DNA of 64,000 nucleotides from Taklimakanibacter lacteus (GTDB taxonomy: Bacteria; Pseudomonadota; Alphaproteobacteria; Rhizobiales; Aestuariivirgaceae), in assembly GCA_003576695.1 (NCBI GenBank), contig QOZQ01000010.1, positions 186,001 to 250,000 of the forward strand. The letters run 5' to 3'. The stretch's first letter is position 1. Every line of letters starts with the position of its first letter. A program made the translations under genes and the position numbers. The notes below the pieces were generated by a model, which worked only from the letters and a program-made list of their open reading frames with translations, ran no database searches and was not told the origin of the DNA. Shown in pieces: positions 41,492-51,618 of this stretch.

Positions 41492-43678
41492 ATGAACCTG
41501 CGCCGTCCCGTCCTTTCAGTCTTTCTGGCTGTCCTGCTGGCGGCGTTCCTGGCCGTGGGACCGGCCGCCCGGGGACAGACCAAACCTGTTGCCGATCCCC
41601 CGCCCGAAAAGGTCGATCAGCTCATCAAGCTGCTCGCCGATCCCTCGGTCAGGGACTGGCTCGCCAGGCAACTGCCAACCGCAAGTCCACCGGACGCTAC
41701 CGCGGCCGACCAGCCGGCGCCGGCCATGGAGCAGTCGATGGTTTCCTCGATGCTCGACCGGATCAAGCACCATGTCGGGCGCATTACCGCGGCATGGCCC
41801 GGGCTGCCGGCCAAGTTCGAGCGCACCTGGGACATCCTCATGGTCGAATTCGCCGATCGGGGCGTTGCCGGGATTGCCCTGGTCATCGCCTTTTTCGTCG
41901 CTGTGGGCGTCGGATTGGCCTATCTCGTGTTCAGGCTCTCGCGTCCTCTGCGCCTGTGGATCATTGCCCTGCCGCGGAATACGCCGCAGGGCAGGCTCAA
42001 GAAGCTCGGAGGCCGGGCGCTCTTTGTCGTGCTGACGATCGGCGCCTTTATCCTCGGCAGCGCCGGGACCTTCCTGATGTTCGATTGGCCGCCCTTGTTG
42101 CGCGAGATCGTGCTCGCCTATCTCACTGCCGCTATCGTGATCTGGGGCGGGCGCATGTTCGCCCGCTTCCTGCTGCTGCCGCCAAAATTGCAGATCGATC
42201 ATGCCCGCGAGGTTCGGCCCTTGAATATGACCGACGAGCGCGCGGCTCACTGGTATCGCTGGACGGTCGCGCTCATCAGCGTGTTCGCGCTGGTCGGGGC
42301 GACATTCACCTTGCTGCCGACATTCGGTTTCCAGGTCGACGATCTTCTGGCGCTCGCTGTTCCCGCCGATCTCGTATTGCTGGCGATCGGGCTCATGGCG
42401 GTCTGGTTGCGGCCGCGGCTCGAGCCGGGCGAGGGCGAGCGATCCGGCAGGGTCGGCTCTACCGCCGTGTCGTGGCTGCTGACGGCTTATTTCGTCGCCC
42501 TGCTGGTGATCAGGAGCAGCGGCGCCTTCACGCTTTTCTGGTTCACCGCCGCCGCCGTGGCGCTGCCGGCCACCATCGTCATGATGCACCGCGCCGTCCA
42601 CTATCTTCTGCGGCCGCCGGAAGCTGGCACGGACGCCAGGCCCATCCCGGCAGTGACGCTTGCCGTCATCGACCGCGGCATCCGCATGGCCCTGATCCTG
42701 CTCGCCGCCTTCCTTCTCGCCCGGGTCTGGGGCCTCAATATGCGATCGATGGAAACGGGAGACCCGGCCATCATGATATTCCTGCGCGGATTGCTCAATG
42801 CGATCATCATCGTGCTCGCCGCCGATTTCGGTTGGAGCATCATAAAGGCGCTGATCGAGCGCAAGCTCGGCGGCACGCCGGCGTCCGGAGCGGGAGAGGA
42901 GCATGTGCTCGATCCGCAGCAGGCGCGCATCCGCACATTGTTGCCGATCATCCAGAACATCACCTTTGCCGTCATATTGATCCTGGCAATTCTCACCATC
43001 CTGTCCTCGATCGGCATCCAGATCGGTCCGTTGATCGCGGGTGCCGGCGTCGTCGGCGTCGCTGTCGGCTTTGGCGCGCAGACCGTGGTGAAGGACGTCA
43101 TCTCGGGCGTCTTCTACCTGCTCGATGACGCCTTCCGCGTCGGGGAATATATCAGCAGCGGCAAATACATGGGGACGGTCGAAAGCTTCAGCCTGCGCTC
43201 GATCAAGCTGCGCCATCATCGCGGGCCCTTGTTCACCATTCCCTTCGGCGAGCTCGGTGCGGTGCAGAACCAGAGCCGCGACTGGAAGATCGATAAATTC
43301 AACATCACGGTCGGTTACGACACCGATCTCGATGCGGCGCGCAAGCTGATCAAGAAGATCGGCCAGCAGCTTGCGGCCGACCCCGAATTCGCCCCCTGGG
43401 TGATCGAGCCGATCAAGATGCAAGGTGTCCAGGAGTTCGGCGATTACGGCATCGTGCTGCGGATGAAGGTGACGACCAGGCCCGGCGGCGCGTTCGGCAT
43501 GAAGCGCAAGTTCCATGTGCTGATCAACAAGGCGTTCAGGGAGAACGGCATCGAGCTGCCGCTGCCGACGGTGCATGTGCAGCAAGGGGAAGCGGTGGAA
43601 GCCGCCGTCGCGCAAGACCGCGTCGCCGCAAAGAAGAGGGAAGCTGCCGAGGCGGCGGCCAAGGACGCTGCGGAATGA
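41492..43678 (+). CDS. Large MscS-type mechanosensitive channel
   Basis: 728 residues from the ATG at 41492, which opens with a signal peptide (MNLRRPVLSVFLAVLL, cleaved near ARGQ). A periplasmic part (about 30-125) leads into roughly ten membrane segments; the C-terminal MscS core includes the pore helix GAGVVGVAVGFGAQTVVKDV (about 510-530) and the soluble vestibule (about 550-700). The end is a charged coiled tail (AAKKREAAEAAAKDAAE). It resembles the enlarged MscS homologues that open under hypo-osmotic stress. It replaces the lpx genes usually found between fabZ and gltA. Confidence 0.87.
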   Translation: MNLRRPVLSVFLAVLLAAFLAVGPAARGQTKPVADPPPEKVDQLIKLLADPSVRDWLARQLPTASPPDATAADQPAPAMEQSMVSSMLDRIKHHVGRITAAWPGLPAKFERTWDILMVEFADRGVAGIALVIAFFVAVGVGLAYLVFRLSRPLRLWIIALPRNTPQGRLKKLGGRALFVVLTIGAFILGSAGTFLMFDWPPLLREIVLAYLTAAIVIWGGRMFARFLLLPPKLQIDHAREVRPLNMTDERAAHWYRWTVALISVFALVGATFTLLPTFGFQVDDLLALAVPADLVLLAIGLMAVWLRPRLEPGEGERSGRVGSTAVSWLLTAYFVALLVIRSSGAFTLFWFTAAAVALPATIVMMHRAVHYLLRPPEAGTDARPIPAVTLAVIDRGIRMALILLAAFLLARVWGLNMRSMETGDPAIMIFLRGLLNAIIIVLAADFGWSIIKALIERKLGGTPASGAGEEHVLDPQQARIRTLLPIIQNITFAVILILAILTILSSIGIQIGPLIAGAGVVGVAVGFGAQTVVKDVISGVFYLLDDAFRVGEYISSGKYMGTVESFSLRSIKLRHHRGPLFTIPFGELGAVQNQSRDWKIDKFNITVGYDTDLDAARKLIKKIGQQLAADPEFAPWVIEPIKMQGVQEFGDYGIVLRMKVTTRPGGAFGMKRKFHVLINKAFRENGIELPLPTVHVQQGEAVEAAVAQDRVAAKKREAAEAAAKDAAE

Positions 43679-43744
43679 ATGGCGCCGCTCCGGCAGCAGC
43701 CCCGATTCTGTCGGAGGCCGCGCCGGATATCGGAGGCAGGGAAT

Positions 43745-45079
43745 CTACTTGCCGCGCTTGCTCATCTGCACGTAATCGCGGTGCGTCGAGCCGGTATAGA
43801 GCTGGCGCGGCCGGCCGATGCGCTGCGAGGGATCCTCGATCATTTCCTTCCACTGGGCGATCCAGCCGACAGTGCGCGCCACCGCGAACAGCACGGTGAA
43901 CATGCTGGTCGGGAAGCCGAGCGCCCGGAGAATGATGCCGGAATAGAAATCGACATTGGGATAGAGCTTGCGCTCGATGAAATAGCTGTCACTGAGCGCG
44001 ACGCGCTCCAGCTCGCGCGCCACGTCGAGCAAGGGGTCGTCCTTGATGCCGAGCTCGCCCAGCACCTCATGCGCTGTCTTCTGCATGATCTTGGCGCGCG
44101 GATCGTAGTTCTTGTAGACGCGGTGGCCGAAGCCCATCAGCCGGACATTCGCGTTCTTGTCCTTCACCTTGGCGATGAAGTCCGGAATCTTGTTGGCGTC
44201 GCCGATCTCTTCCAGCATCTTGAGGGCGGCCTCATTGGCGCCGCCATGCGCCGGGCCCCACAGGCAGGCGATGCCGGCCGCGATGCAGGCGAAGGGATTG
44301 GCGCCTGACGAGCCGGCGAGCCGCACCGTCGAGGTCGAGGCATTCTGCTCGTGATCGGCATGCAGGATGAAGATGCGATCCATGGCGCGCGCCAGGATCG
44401 GATTGACCTTGTATTCCTCGCACGGCACCGCGAAGCACATGCGCAGGAAGTTGGCGGCGTAGGACAGGTCGTTCTTCGGATAAACGAAGGGCTGGCCGAT
44501 ATGGTATTTGTAGGCCATGGCCGCGATGGTCGGCAGCTTGGCGATCATGCGGCGCGACGCGATCTCGCGCTGCTTGGGGTCGTTGATGTCGGTCGAGTCG
44601 TGATAGAAGGCCGACATGGCGCCGACCACGCCCACCATGACCGCCATCGGATGCGCGTCGCGCCGGAAGCCCTGGTAGAAGCGGGTCATCTGCTCATGGA
44701 TCATCGTATGCATGGTGATCGCATGCTCGAATTCGCGCCGCTGGGCGGGCGTCGGCAGGTCGCCGTAATAGAGCAGGTAGCAGGTCTCGAGGAAGTCGCC
44801 ATGCTCCGCCAGCTGATCGATCGGATAGCCGCGATAGAGGAGCACGCCCTCATCGCCGTCGATGAAGGTGATGTCGGACTCGCACGCCGCCGTCGAGGTG
44901 AAGCCGGGGTCGTAAGTGAAGATGCCGGCATCGCGGTAGAGATGGCCGATATCGATGACGTCGGGCCCCATCGTGCCCTTCTTCACCGGTAGATCGTAGG
45001 TCTTGTTGCCAAAGGTAAGAGTAGCTGACTCTTCCGTCGCCATCTCAGTGGGTTTCTTGGTCGCGGCTGCTGTTGTCAT
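43745..45079 (-). CDS. gltA: Citrate synthase (type II)
   Basis: 444 residues. The catalytic regions [38 protein letters not shown] and [14 protein letters not shown] (with the two active-site His) are intact, as is [13 protein letters not shown] with the catalytic Asp segment near the C-terminus. It condenses acetyl-CoA and oxaloacetate at entry to the TCA cycle. It has its own promoter overlapping the end of gltX. Confidence 0.97.
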   Translation of the reverse strand: MTTAAATKKPTEMATEESATLTFGNKTYDLPVKKGTMGPDVIDIGHLYRDAGIFTYDPGFTSTAACESDITFIDGDEGVLLYRGYPIDQLAEHGDFLETCYLLYYGDLPTPAQRREFEHAITMHTMIHEQMTRFYQGFRRDAHPMAVMVGVVGAMSAFYHDSTDINDPKQREIASRRMIAKLPTIAAMAYKYHIGQPFVYPKNDLSYAANFLRMCFAVPCEEYKVNPILARAMDRIFILHADHEQNASTSTVRLAGSSGANPFACIAAGIACLWGPAHGGANEAALKMLEEIGDANKIPDFIAKVKDKNANVRLMGFGHRVYKNYDPRAKIMQKTAHEVLGELGIKDDPLLDVARELERVALSDSYFIERKLYPNVDFYSGIILRALGFPTSMFTVLFAVARTVGWIAQWKEMIEDPSQRIGRPRQLYTGSTHRDYVQMSKRGK

Positions 45080-45118
45080 GTCTTCTGTCCCTGCCGTTTT
45101 CCATTGCTTTATGAGGAA

Positions 45119-45147
45119 AGTTTATTGCACTGCAGCATGACGGTCAA
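45119..45147 (-). promoter_or_regulatory. Predicted gltA promoter overlapping the gltX stop
   Basis: Minus strand: TTGACC (45147-45142), 17-base spacer, TAAACT (45124-45119). The -35 box covers the gltX stop codon. The start point would lie about 35 bases before the gltA ATG. Confidence 0.6.
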
Positions 45148-46568
45148 CTTAACTTAAGGCCATCCTCAATACGTTTTAGTGACTCCTCGCGCCCGAGAAC
45201 ATCCAGGACATCGAAGATACCAGGGGACGTATTTGTTCCCGTGAGCACCGCGCGCAACGGCTGCGCCAGCTTGCCGAGCTTGGCGCCAGAGGCTTCCGCA
45301 TATGCTTTAACCGCGGTCTCCAGGCCCTGTGCAGTCCAGTCCGCGCCGGTGAGCACGGGCAGCAGCCCCTGCAGGGCCGCGACACCGCCATCGGCCATGA
45401 TCTGCCTTGCCTTGTCGTCCAGCGCGAGCGGGCGCTGGGCAAAGAGATATTGCGCGCTTTTCATCAGATCGACGAGGGTCTTCGCGCGTTCCTTCAGTCC
45501 CGGCATGGCGCGTTTCAGCTTGGCCCGCATGGCATCATCGATGCGGGCGAGCATTTCGGGCCCACCCGCCACATGCGGTAGAAAGGCGAGAAACGCCTGC
45601 AGCAGCGTCTCATCGTCCGTGTGCCGCATATAATGGCCGTTCAGGTTCTCGAGCTTGACGAAGTCGAAACGCGACGGCGACTTGCCGATGCCGTCGAGCC
45701 CGAACCAGTCGATCATCTGCCGGGTGGAGAAGATCTCGTCATCGCCATGGCTCCAGCCGAGGCGGGCGAGATAGTTGCGCATCGCTTCCGGCAGGTAGCC
45801 CATGGCGCGATAGGCCTCGACGCCAAGCGCCCCGTGGCGCTTCGAGAGCTTGGCCCCGTCCGGTCCATGGATCAGCGGGATATGCGCCATGTCCGGCACC
45901 GTCCAGCTCATCGCCCTGTAGATCTGGGTCTGGCGCGCCGCATTGGTCAGGTGATCGACGCCGCGGATGATATGGGTGACGCCCATATCGTGATCATCGA
46001 CGACGACCGACAGATTATAGGTGGGATTGCCGTCTGACCTCAGGATAATCAGATCGTCGAGCTCTTTGTTCTGGAAAACGACCCGGCCCATCACATGATC
46101 GTCGATGACGGTTTCGCCATCCTGCGGCGCCTTGAATCGGATGGCGGGCCTGACTCCGGCCGGCGCGCTTGCGGGATCGCGGTCGCGCCAGGTTCCGTCA
46201 TAGCGCACCGGGCGCTTCTCGGCCTCCGCCCTTTCCCGCATCTGCTGCAGCTCCTGGGGCGTGCAATAACAGCGATAGGCCAATCCGCGGGCGAGCAGGA
46301 TCTCGGCCACCTCGCGGTGACGCGAGGCACGGGAAAATTGCGACTCCGCCTCGCCATCCCAATCGAGACCGAGCCAGGTCAGGCCATCGAGGATGGCCGC
46401 GACAGCCTCGGGCGTCGAGCGCTCGCGATCGGTATCCTCGATGCGCAGCAGCATCTTGCCCTTGGTTTTCCTGGCGAAAGCCCAGTTGAAGAGCGCGGTC
46501 CGGCCGCCGCCGATATGGAGAAAGCCGGTCGGCGAGGGGGCAAAACGTGTGATGACGGACGATGACAT
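45144..46568 (-). CDS. gltX: Glutamyl-tRNA synthetase
   Basis: 474 residues from the ATG at 46568 (AAAGG site); an upstream ATG at 46586 adds only six residues. Class I motifs are visible: [21 protein letters not shown] (HIGH-type) and GAKLSKRHG (KMSKS-type). The C-terminal anticodon-binding domain covers about 320-474. It charges tRNA-Glu, and in many Alphaproteobacteria a second paralogue exists elsewhere. Confidence 0.96.
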   Translation of the reverse strand: MSSSVITRFAPSPTGFLHIGGGRTALFNWAFARKTKGKMLLRIEDTDRERSTPEAVAAILDGLTWLGLDWDGEAESQFSRASRHREVAEILLARGLAYRCYCTPQELQQMRERAEAEKRPVRYDGTWRDRDPASAPAGVRPAIRFKAPQDGETVIDDHVMGRVVFQNKELDDLIILRSDGNPTYNLSVVVDDHDMGVTHIIRGVDHLTNAARQTQIYRAMSWTVPDMAHIPLIHGPDGAKLSKRHGALGVEAYRAMGYLPEAMRNYLARLGWSHGDDEIFSTRQMIDWFGLDGIGKSPSRFDFVKLENLNGHYMRHTDDETLLQAFLAFLPHVAGGPEMLARIDDAMRAKLKRAMPGLKERAKTLVDLMKSAQYLFAQRPLALDDKARQIMADGGVAALQGLLPVLTGADWTAQGLETAVKAYAEASGAKLGKLAQPLRAVLTGTNTSPGIFDVLDVLGREESLKRIEDGLKLS

Positions 46569-46646
46569 GGCCGCCTTTCTTGGCAATGATAGGTTCGGGA
46601 TGGCGCCCGCTTAGCATAAGGGTCGGGCGCGTGTAAGGGGCGTGGC

Positions 46647-48794
46647 GTGGTCGACGGGGTTCAGGATTTCGCCGTCCTCGACGGCGGCAGGCGGGCCGGC
46701 TGGCGCCGTCGGGCGAAGGACATCCTCGCCGTCCAGGCGGGGACATTCTTCCTCTGGGCGCCCGTATGGCTGATGGCCGGCATCTGGACCTATTTCGCCC
46801 TGCCGCGCGAGCCGCCTTTGCTGGCTTTCGCCATCATCGCCGTCATTCTCATGCTTCTGGCTGGGATGCTGCGCCGGCGGCGCAGCGTGCCGGGCAAGAT
46901 CCTGCTCATGCTGCTCGTCGGCTTCTCGCTCGCCAAGATCAGGACCGAATGGGTCGCCCCATCCACCTTGCGTGCCGCGACCGGCGAAGCCGTGCTGACC
47001 GGCGTCGTCGAGGATTTCGAGGCGAAGGGACCGCGCCGCGCCGTCGCGGTGATCCGCATCACGGGGCTCGAGGGCAAGGGGGTGACACGCATTCCCTCGC
47101 GCGCCAGGATTACCGTTTCGGGCGCAGCACCCTTGCGGCTCGGGCAGATCATCAAGGCCAGGGCACAGCTCTTCCCGCTGTCGCCGCCCGCCGTTCCCGG
47201 CGGCTATGACTATGGCCGCAGCCTGTGGTTCGAAGGCATTGGCGCCACGGGCAGGATCTATGGCGACATCAGCGATGAAGGCATGGACCCGTCGCTGGCG
47301 TTGCGCCTGCGCGCCGCGCTCGAGGAACTGCGCCAGGCGATCGGCGTCCGCATCCGGGCCGTCATGCCGAGGGAGCGCAGCGGCTTCGCGGAGGCGCTGA
47401 TCACCGGTGAGAGAGGCACCATCCCGCACGCCGTCAATGACAGCCTGCAGACATCGGGCCTCGCCCACATTCTCTCGATCTCAGGCCTTCATATGTCGCT
47501 CGTCGCGGGCGGCGTGTTCTGGCTGGCGCGCGCGCTGCTGGCGTTGTCGACGACGCTGGCGACGCTCCATCCGATCAAGAAATGGGCGGCGCTCGTGGGG
47601 CTCACGGCGGGTTTCGCCTATATGCTGCTGGCCAGCGCGTCGGTCGCCACCCAGCGGTCCTTCATCATGCTGGCTGTCATGTTCATCGCGATCCTGGTCG
47701 ATCGTCCGGCGCTGTCGATGCGCAACCTGGCCATCGCCGCTCTCGTTATCCTCATCGCCTTTCCGGAAACGGCGCTCGGCGCCAGCCTGCAGATGTCCTT
47801 CCTGGCCGTCATGGGGCTCCTCGCTTTCCATGAAGCATGGAGCGGATGGCGCGCGCGTCACGAGGGCGCCAGTCATGGATTCATCGGGCGCATTGCCGGC
47901 GCCATGTCGCGCAGCGTCGTCGCGGCCGGTTGCACCACTTTGGCGGCTGGCGGCTTCTCTTCGATCGCAGCCGCCTATCATTTCGGCCGCCTGGCGCCCT
48001 ACAGCCTCATCGCCAATCTGCTCGCTTTACCGGTGATGTCGTTCATCGTGATGCCGATGGCGGCCATTTCCGTCCTGCTCATGCCTTTCGGTCTCGAAGC
48101 CTATCCCCTGCGCGCCCTGGATGAGGGCCTGGCGCTCATCCAGGCCATTTCGGACTGGACCAGCGGCCTGCCGCAGGCGCGCGGCCTGATCCCGGCGCTG
48201 CCGCTTCCGGCAGCTCTCCTTCTCACCTTGGCGGCGGTCATTCTTTGTCTGTTCAGGGGCGTGTTGCGCCTTCTGGCGCTTCCGGTCGCGGCCGTGGCGT
48301 TGGTGATGGCCGCCACCGCGGAACGGCCGGATCTTTATGTCGAGCGCGCGGCGAAGAACGTCGCGGTCCGCACCGACCGGGATGAGCTGGCGGTGGCGCA
48401 TCCGCGCCGTGGCCGCTTCGCCGCCGCCATATGGCTCAGGATGGAAGGCGACGGCATGACACCGGCCGAAGCGTCGCGCCGCGCCGGCTGGGCCTGCGCG
48501 GAGGCGGTATGCCGCATCAGCGTCAAGGGCAGGCGCATCCTCTATCTGACGGACGAGCGGGCCGCCATGACGATCCCTTGCGCCGAAGCCGACATCCTCA
48601 TCGCTGCCTTCCCGTTGCGTGGCCGCTGCCGCTCCGTGCCCTTGCGGATCGATCGCTTCACCGTTTGGCGCTCGGGGGCGCAGGCGCTTTATCTCGATGA
48701 TGACGGCATCCGCCTCGCAACCTCGCGCGATGAGCAGGGCGAGCGACCCTGGGTCATCGTTCCCGAACCGCGTCGCAAGGACACATCGCGCTGA
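46647..48794 (+). CDS. comEC: ComEC/Rec2-type DNA uptake channel protein
   Basis: 715 residues from a GTG at 46647 (AAGGGG site), divergent from gltX. An N-terminal DUF4131 region (about 30-200) with an OB-like segment is followed by the Competence domain with the family box GLAHILSISGLHMSLVAGG (about 270-290) and several membrane helices. The C-terminal part (about 560-715) is a reduced form without a recognisable metallo-beta-lactamase signature, as common in Alphaproteobacteria. It would pass single-stranded DNA through the inner membrane. The lexA gene usually next to it is not here. Confidence 0.9.
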   Translation: MVDGVQDFAVLDGGRRAGWRRRAKDILAVQAGTFFLWAPVWLMAGIWTYFALPREPPLLAFAIIAVILMLLAGMLRRRRSVPGKILLMLLVGFSLAKIRTEWVAPSTLRAATGEAVLTGVVEDFEAKGPRRAVAVIRITGLEGKGVTRIPSRARITVSGAAPLRLGQIIKARAQLFPLSPPAVPGGYDYGRSLWFEGIGATGRIYGDISDEGMDPSLALRLRAALEELRQAIGVRIRAVMPRERSGFAEALITGERGTIPHAVNDSLQTSGLAHILSISGLHMSLVAGGVFWLARALLALSTTLATLHPIKKWAALVGLTAGFAYMLLASASVATQRSFIMLAVMFIAILVDRPALSMRNLAIAALVILIAFPETALGASLQMSFLAVMGLLAFHEAWSGWRARHEGASHGFIGRIAGAMSRSVVAAGCTTLAAGGFSSIAAAYHFGRLAPYSLIANLLALPVMSFIVMPMAAISVLLMPFGLEAYPLRALDEGLALIQAISDWTSGLPQARGLIPALPLPAALLLTLAAVILCLFRGVLRLLALPVAAVALVMAATAERPDLYVERAAKNVAVRTDRDELAVAHPRRGRFAAAIWLRMEGDGMTPAEASRRAGWACAEAVCRISVKGRRILYLTDERAAMTIPCAEADILIAAFPLRGRCRSVPLRIDRFTVWRSGAQALYLDDDGIRLATSRDEQGERPWVIVPEPRRKDTSR

Positions 48795-48809
48795 TCCTGC
48801 CAAAGGTGC

Positions 48810-49124
48810 ATGGCTTGCCGCATGATGAGCAAGCAACCGCCGAAGCCTTCATCCTCGCTCGCCGATCTGCGCCGCGAGATCGATGCCCTCGATGCCGAGC
48901 TTGTTTTGGTTCTGGCCCGCCGTCAGCGCTGCGTCGAGCGCGTGATCGAGATCAAGCGCGCGCAAAATCTCCCCGCCCGTCTGCCGGATCGCATCGATGA
49001 GGTCCTGAAGCGGGTGAGCAGCCTCGCGGCGGCACAGAAGCTCGATCCCGATCTGGCGGCGGCCGTATGGCGCGAGATGATCGAGCAGTTCATCGCCTTC
49101 GAGGAACGCATCCTCAAGCATTAA
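48810..49124 (+). CDS. Monofunctional chorismate mutase, AroQ type
   Basis: 104 residues (start could also be the ATG at 48822 or 48825). The helical AroQ signature is present: SLADLRREIDALDAELVLVLARRQRCVERVIEIKR-type first helix with Arg and Asp, and the AAVWREMIEQFIAFEERIL last helix. It converts chorismate to prephenate for Phe and Tyr synthesis. No prephenate dehydratase is fused. Its stop overlaps the stop of the converging M48 gene. Confidence 0.88.
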   Translation: MACRMMSKQPPKPSSSLADLRREIDALDAELVLVLARRQRCVERVIEIKRAQNLPARLPDRIDEVLKRVSSLAAAQKLDPDLAAAVWREMIEQFIAFEERILKH

Positions 49125-50197
49125 TCGCAGATCTTCCTGAGGCTCTGCCAATCCGTGTCGGAGAGCGCCGGCCGAGCCGCCACGCCTTCAGGCAAGGGCT
49201 TGATGGCTTCGATCCGCTCATCGGTGACGGGATGGGTCGACATCATGTCGCCCATCGCATCGAAGAGGCCGCCGCCCGAGCCGCCGCTGCCCTCCAGCTT
49301 CTTGAGCTCCTCGAAGAAGCGCTTGAAACCCATCGGATCGATGGCGGCATGGACGAGGGCCGTCTGCGCAAAGCTGTCGGCCTCGCGCTCCGCATCGCGT
49401 GAGTACTGCAGGATGGCGAGGAGGCCGGCGAGGCTGCTGACCGTATCGCCCCCACCCGAGGCGATCCTGAGCAGGAGCTCGATGCCCATGGCCCGGATAA
49501 GCTGCGCCTCGGAATGGCGATGATAGACATGGCCGATCTCATGGGCGAGGACGCCCGCAACCTCGTCGGGTGTCCTGGCCGCATCGATGAGCTTGCGCGT
49601 CATCACGATACGGCCACCCGGCAGCGCGAAGGCATTGAGGATCTTGAGATCATAGATCTTGACCTCGAAGCTCGGTATTTCCGGATTGCCCTCCGTCATC
49701 CGCGCCGCAAGCCGGCGCAGCGTGTCATTGCCGGCGCTGGTGGCGCAGAGCTTGCCGTCATTCGCCAGTGTCGCCTCGACCTGGTTGCCGAGGCTGTCGC
49801 GCCAGCTGTCGGGCAGGACGAAGGCCAGAGTCTGCGGCGCGTAGGACAAGAGCACATAGAGCACGCCCGCAGTGGCAAGCGCGCTGGCCGCGACGATGGC
49901 CGCAATCCGGCCGGCACGTCGCGGATTGAAACCGCCGGCGAGATGCGGGGCACGCGCCACAAGCTCGCGGGCGAAAGCTTCCTGCGTGATCACGAGACGG
50001 GCGCCGGGCTCCGATTCATGGCTGAGCCGGAAAGGATAGCCTGGCTGCGGCGGCGTCACGGCGGTAAGGCCCGACAGCGACCAGATGCGCTGCGCCACAT
50101 CGAGGCCCTCGATCTGCAGGCCCTGGGCTGTGATCTCGGCCACGGCCATGTGGTCGCGCGCGATCTCGCCATCGAAGAAGCGCGCGTCGGTCCGCAT
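49121..50197 (-). CDS. M48-family zinc metalloprotease, membrane-anchored
   Basis: 358 residues. An N-terminal non-catalytic region (about 1-95, a split-barrel-like domain with FFDGEIARDHMAVAEI) and one membrane helix (about 105-125) precede the peptidase domain, which has HEIGH (219-223) and a downstream Glu in READSFAQ. The active site should face the periplasm if the N-terminus is inside. It resembles YcaL/LoiP-type quality-control proteases. It overlaps the upstream DUF898 gene by one base (TGATG), so the two are coupled. Confidence 0.88.
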   Translation of the reverse strand: MRTDARFFDGEIARDHMAVAEITAQGLQIEGLDVAQRIWSLSGLTAVTPPQPGYPFRLSHESEPGARLVITQEAFARELVARAPHLAGGFNPRRAGRIAAIVAASALATAGVLYVLLSYAPQTLAFVLPDSWRDSLGNQVEATLANDGKLCATSAGNDTLRRLAARMTEGNPEIPSFEVKIYDLKILNAFALPGGRIVMTRKLIDAARTPDEVAGVLAHEIGHVYHRHSEAQLIRAMGIELLLRIASGGGDTVSSLAGLLAILQYSRDAEREADSFAQTALVHAAIDPMGFKRFFEELKKLEGSGGSGGGLFDAMGDMMSTHPVTDERIEAIKPLPEGVAARPALSDTDWQSLRKICD

Positions 50198-51348
50198 CAG
50201 ATCCAGCTCACATCGAAGGCATCGGCGAGACCTTCGCCGGTGCGGCCAACGGCCTCACGAGATTGCAGGATGGCATTGACATCGACGATCCCATCGGCGC
50301 TGAGGCGCGAGACCAGGTAGCGGACCAGACGCTGCTGTGCGAAGGGCGTGGCGATGCCGAGCGTGAAGACGATGAGCAGGAGATTGCCGAGCACCAGCCA
50401 GATGAGACTGCCGGCCGTCGTCTCCAAGCGGAAGCGCGCATTGTCGAGGGTCGTGTAGGAGGCGAAGATCGACAGCTCGCGTGCGACATAGAAGGCCCAG
50501 GTGATTGACGATACGATGGCGAACAGGACGAAGGCGCCGACGATCGCGAAACCGATCACCAGGCCGATCCTGTGGGCGTCGGGCACTGGATTGGATGGAT
50601 CGGTTGTGACAGAGCCCCCGATGGCCTTCAATTCGTCGCCAAACAGCCCATAGACGCCGAAACCTGCCAGCAAAGCCACTGCAATGAAAGCCAGGAGGGT
50701 GACCACCCAGCAAATCGCATAGGGCCCGTAAAGCGGTCCGGCGCGCCCTTTGAAGCGGAATGGCATGCTGCCGATGCGCATGTCGCCCGTCATGCGCTCC
50801 TGCAAGTTGAGGTTCATGGCAGGCGTCGACCAGCCGAGTGTCATACTGCGTAGCAACATAGCGCCGAAGTAGAGCAGGCTGTAGGTCATGGACGAGCCGA
50901 CAAGCGAGGCACGGATGCCGCGCCACAAGGTGCGGGACAGCTGATACCGGCGGGCCCGGTAGAGCGCCATGCCCCAAAGTAGGAAGATGACCAGGACAAG
51001 CACGAGGTTGGCCCCGATAAGGAGCGGGTGCTCGGGACCGAGGCTGAGCTGCAGGACCGTGAGCACCACGGAGACCGGCAGGAAGAACACAGCAAAAACG
51101 ATCAGGAAGCCGAGAAAGAGCTCGATGCCCCGCCCGGTATATTCGAGCGGCTCGCCATTGATATGGACACAACCCCAGATGTGTCTCCGGACATTTGTCT
51201 TCGCCCAGAAGCGGTAGACGGTGAGTGTCAGGACCATGAGGAGGGCATTGAGCAAGGCGATTTTGCCCAGGCCGGGCTTGTCGACATAAGTGAAGGAGAG
51301 AGGGGTGTCGCTGCCGCTACCCCTGGCACCAAATGCTTGAAATGTCAT
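50197..51348 (-). CDS. DUF898 (YjgN-like) membrane protein
   Basis: 383 residues. It has the DUF898 pattern of a short N-terminal region (LSFTYVDKPGLGKIALLNALLMV) followed by six or more membrane segments, with repeats of the TLTVYRFWAKTNVRRHIWG and ATPFAQQRLVRYLVSRL type. Function is unknown. The M48 protease gene follows with overlapping stop and start, a frequent pairing. Confidence 0.87.
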   Translation of the reverse strand: MTFQAFGARGSGSDTPLSFTYVDKPGLGKIALLNALLMVLTLTVYRFWAKTNVRRHIWGCVHINGEPLEYTGRGIELFLGFLIVFAVFFLPVSVVLTVLQLSLGPEHPLLIGANLVLVLVIFLLWGMALYRARRYQLSRTLWRGIRASLVGSSMTYSLLYFGAMLLRSMTLGWSTPAMNLNLQERMTGDMRIGSMPFRFKGRAGPLYGPYAICWVVTLLAFIAVALLAGFGVYGLFGDELKAIGGSVTTDPSNPVPDAHRIGLVIGFAIVGAFVLFAIVSSITWAFYVARELSIFASYTTLDNARFRLETTAGSLIWLVLGNLLLIVFTLGIATPFAQQRLVRYLVSRLSADGIVDVNAILQSREAVGRTGEGLADAFDVSWI

Positions 51349-51618
51349 GGAATCATGCCGTCCTTGATGAGTCCTGGGCCCATTCTACAGGTAATTTCGG
51401 GGCGATCCAGAGTCGCGCAACTTTTAGTGTATGTAACGGAATGTTGCGGAAATGTCACAAGGCCAGCTTTTGTTTAGGATGACACTGACCCTGCCACAAT
51501 CAACCTTCCATCCGCCCAATTTTGCCAATAACCGTAAGGGTTAGGTAGGTGTCGGGCTGGTAAACAGCGCCAAAATGGGACAGGAGCCGGCTGGCTGGCT
51601 CCGTGGTGTGGATAGACG
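51349..51618. other. Divergent intergenic region before ilvD
   Basis: 270 bases between the leftward DUF898 gene and rightward ilvD. I see no leader peptide with repeated Ile/Leu/Val codons, no terminator hairpin and no convincing promoter pair. Confidence 0.35.
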
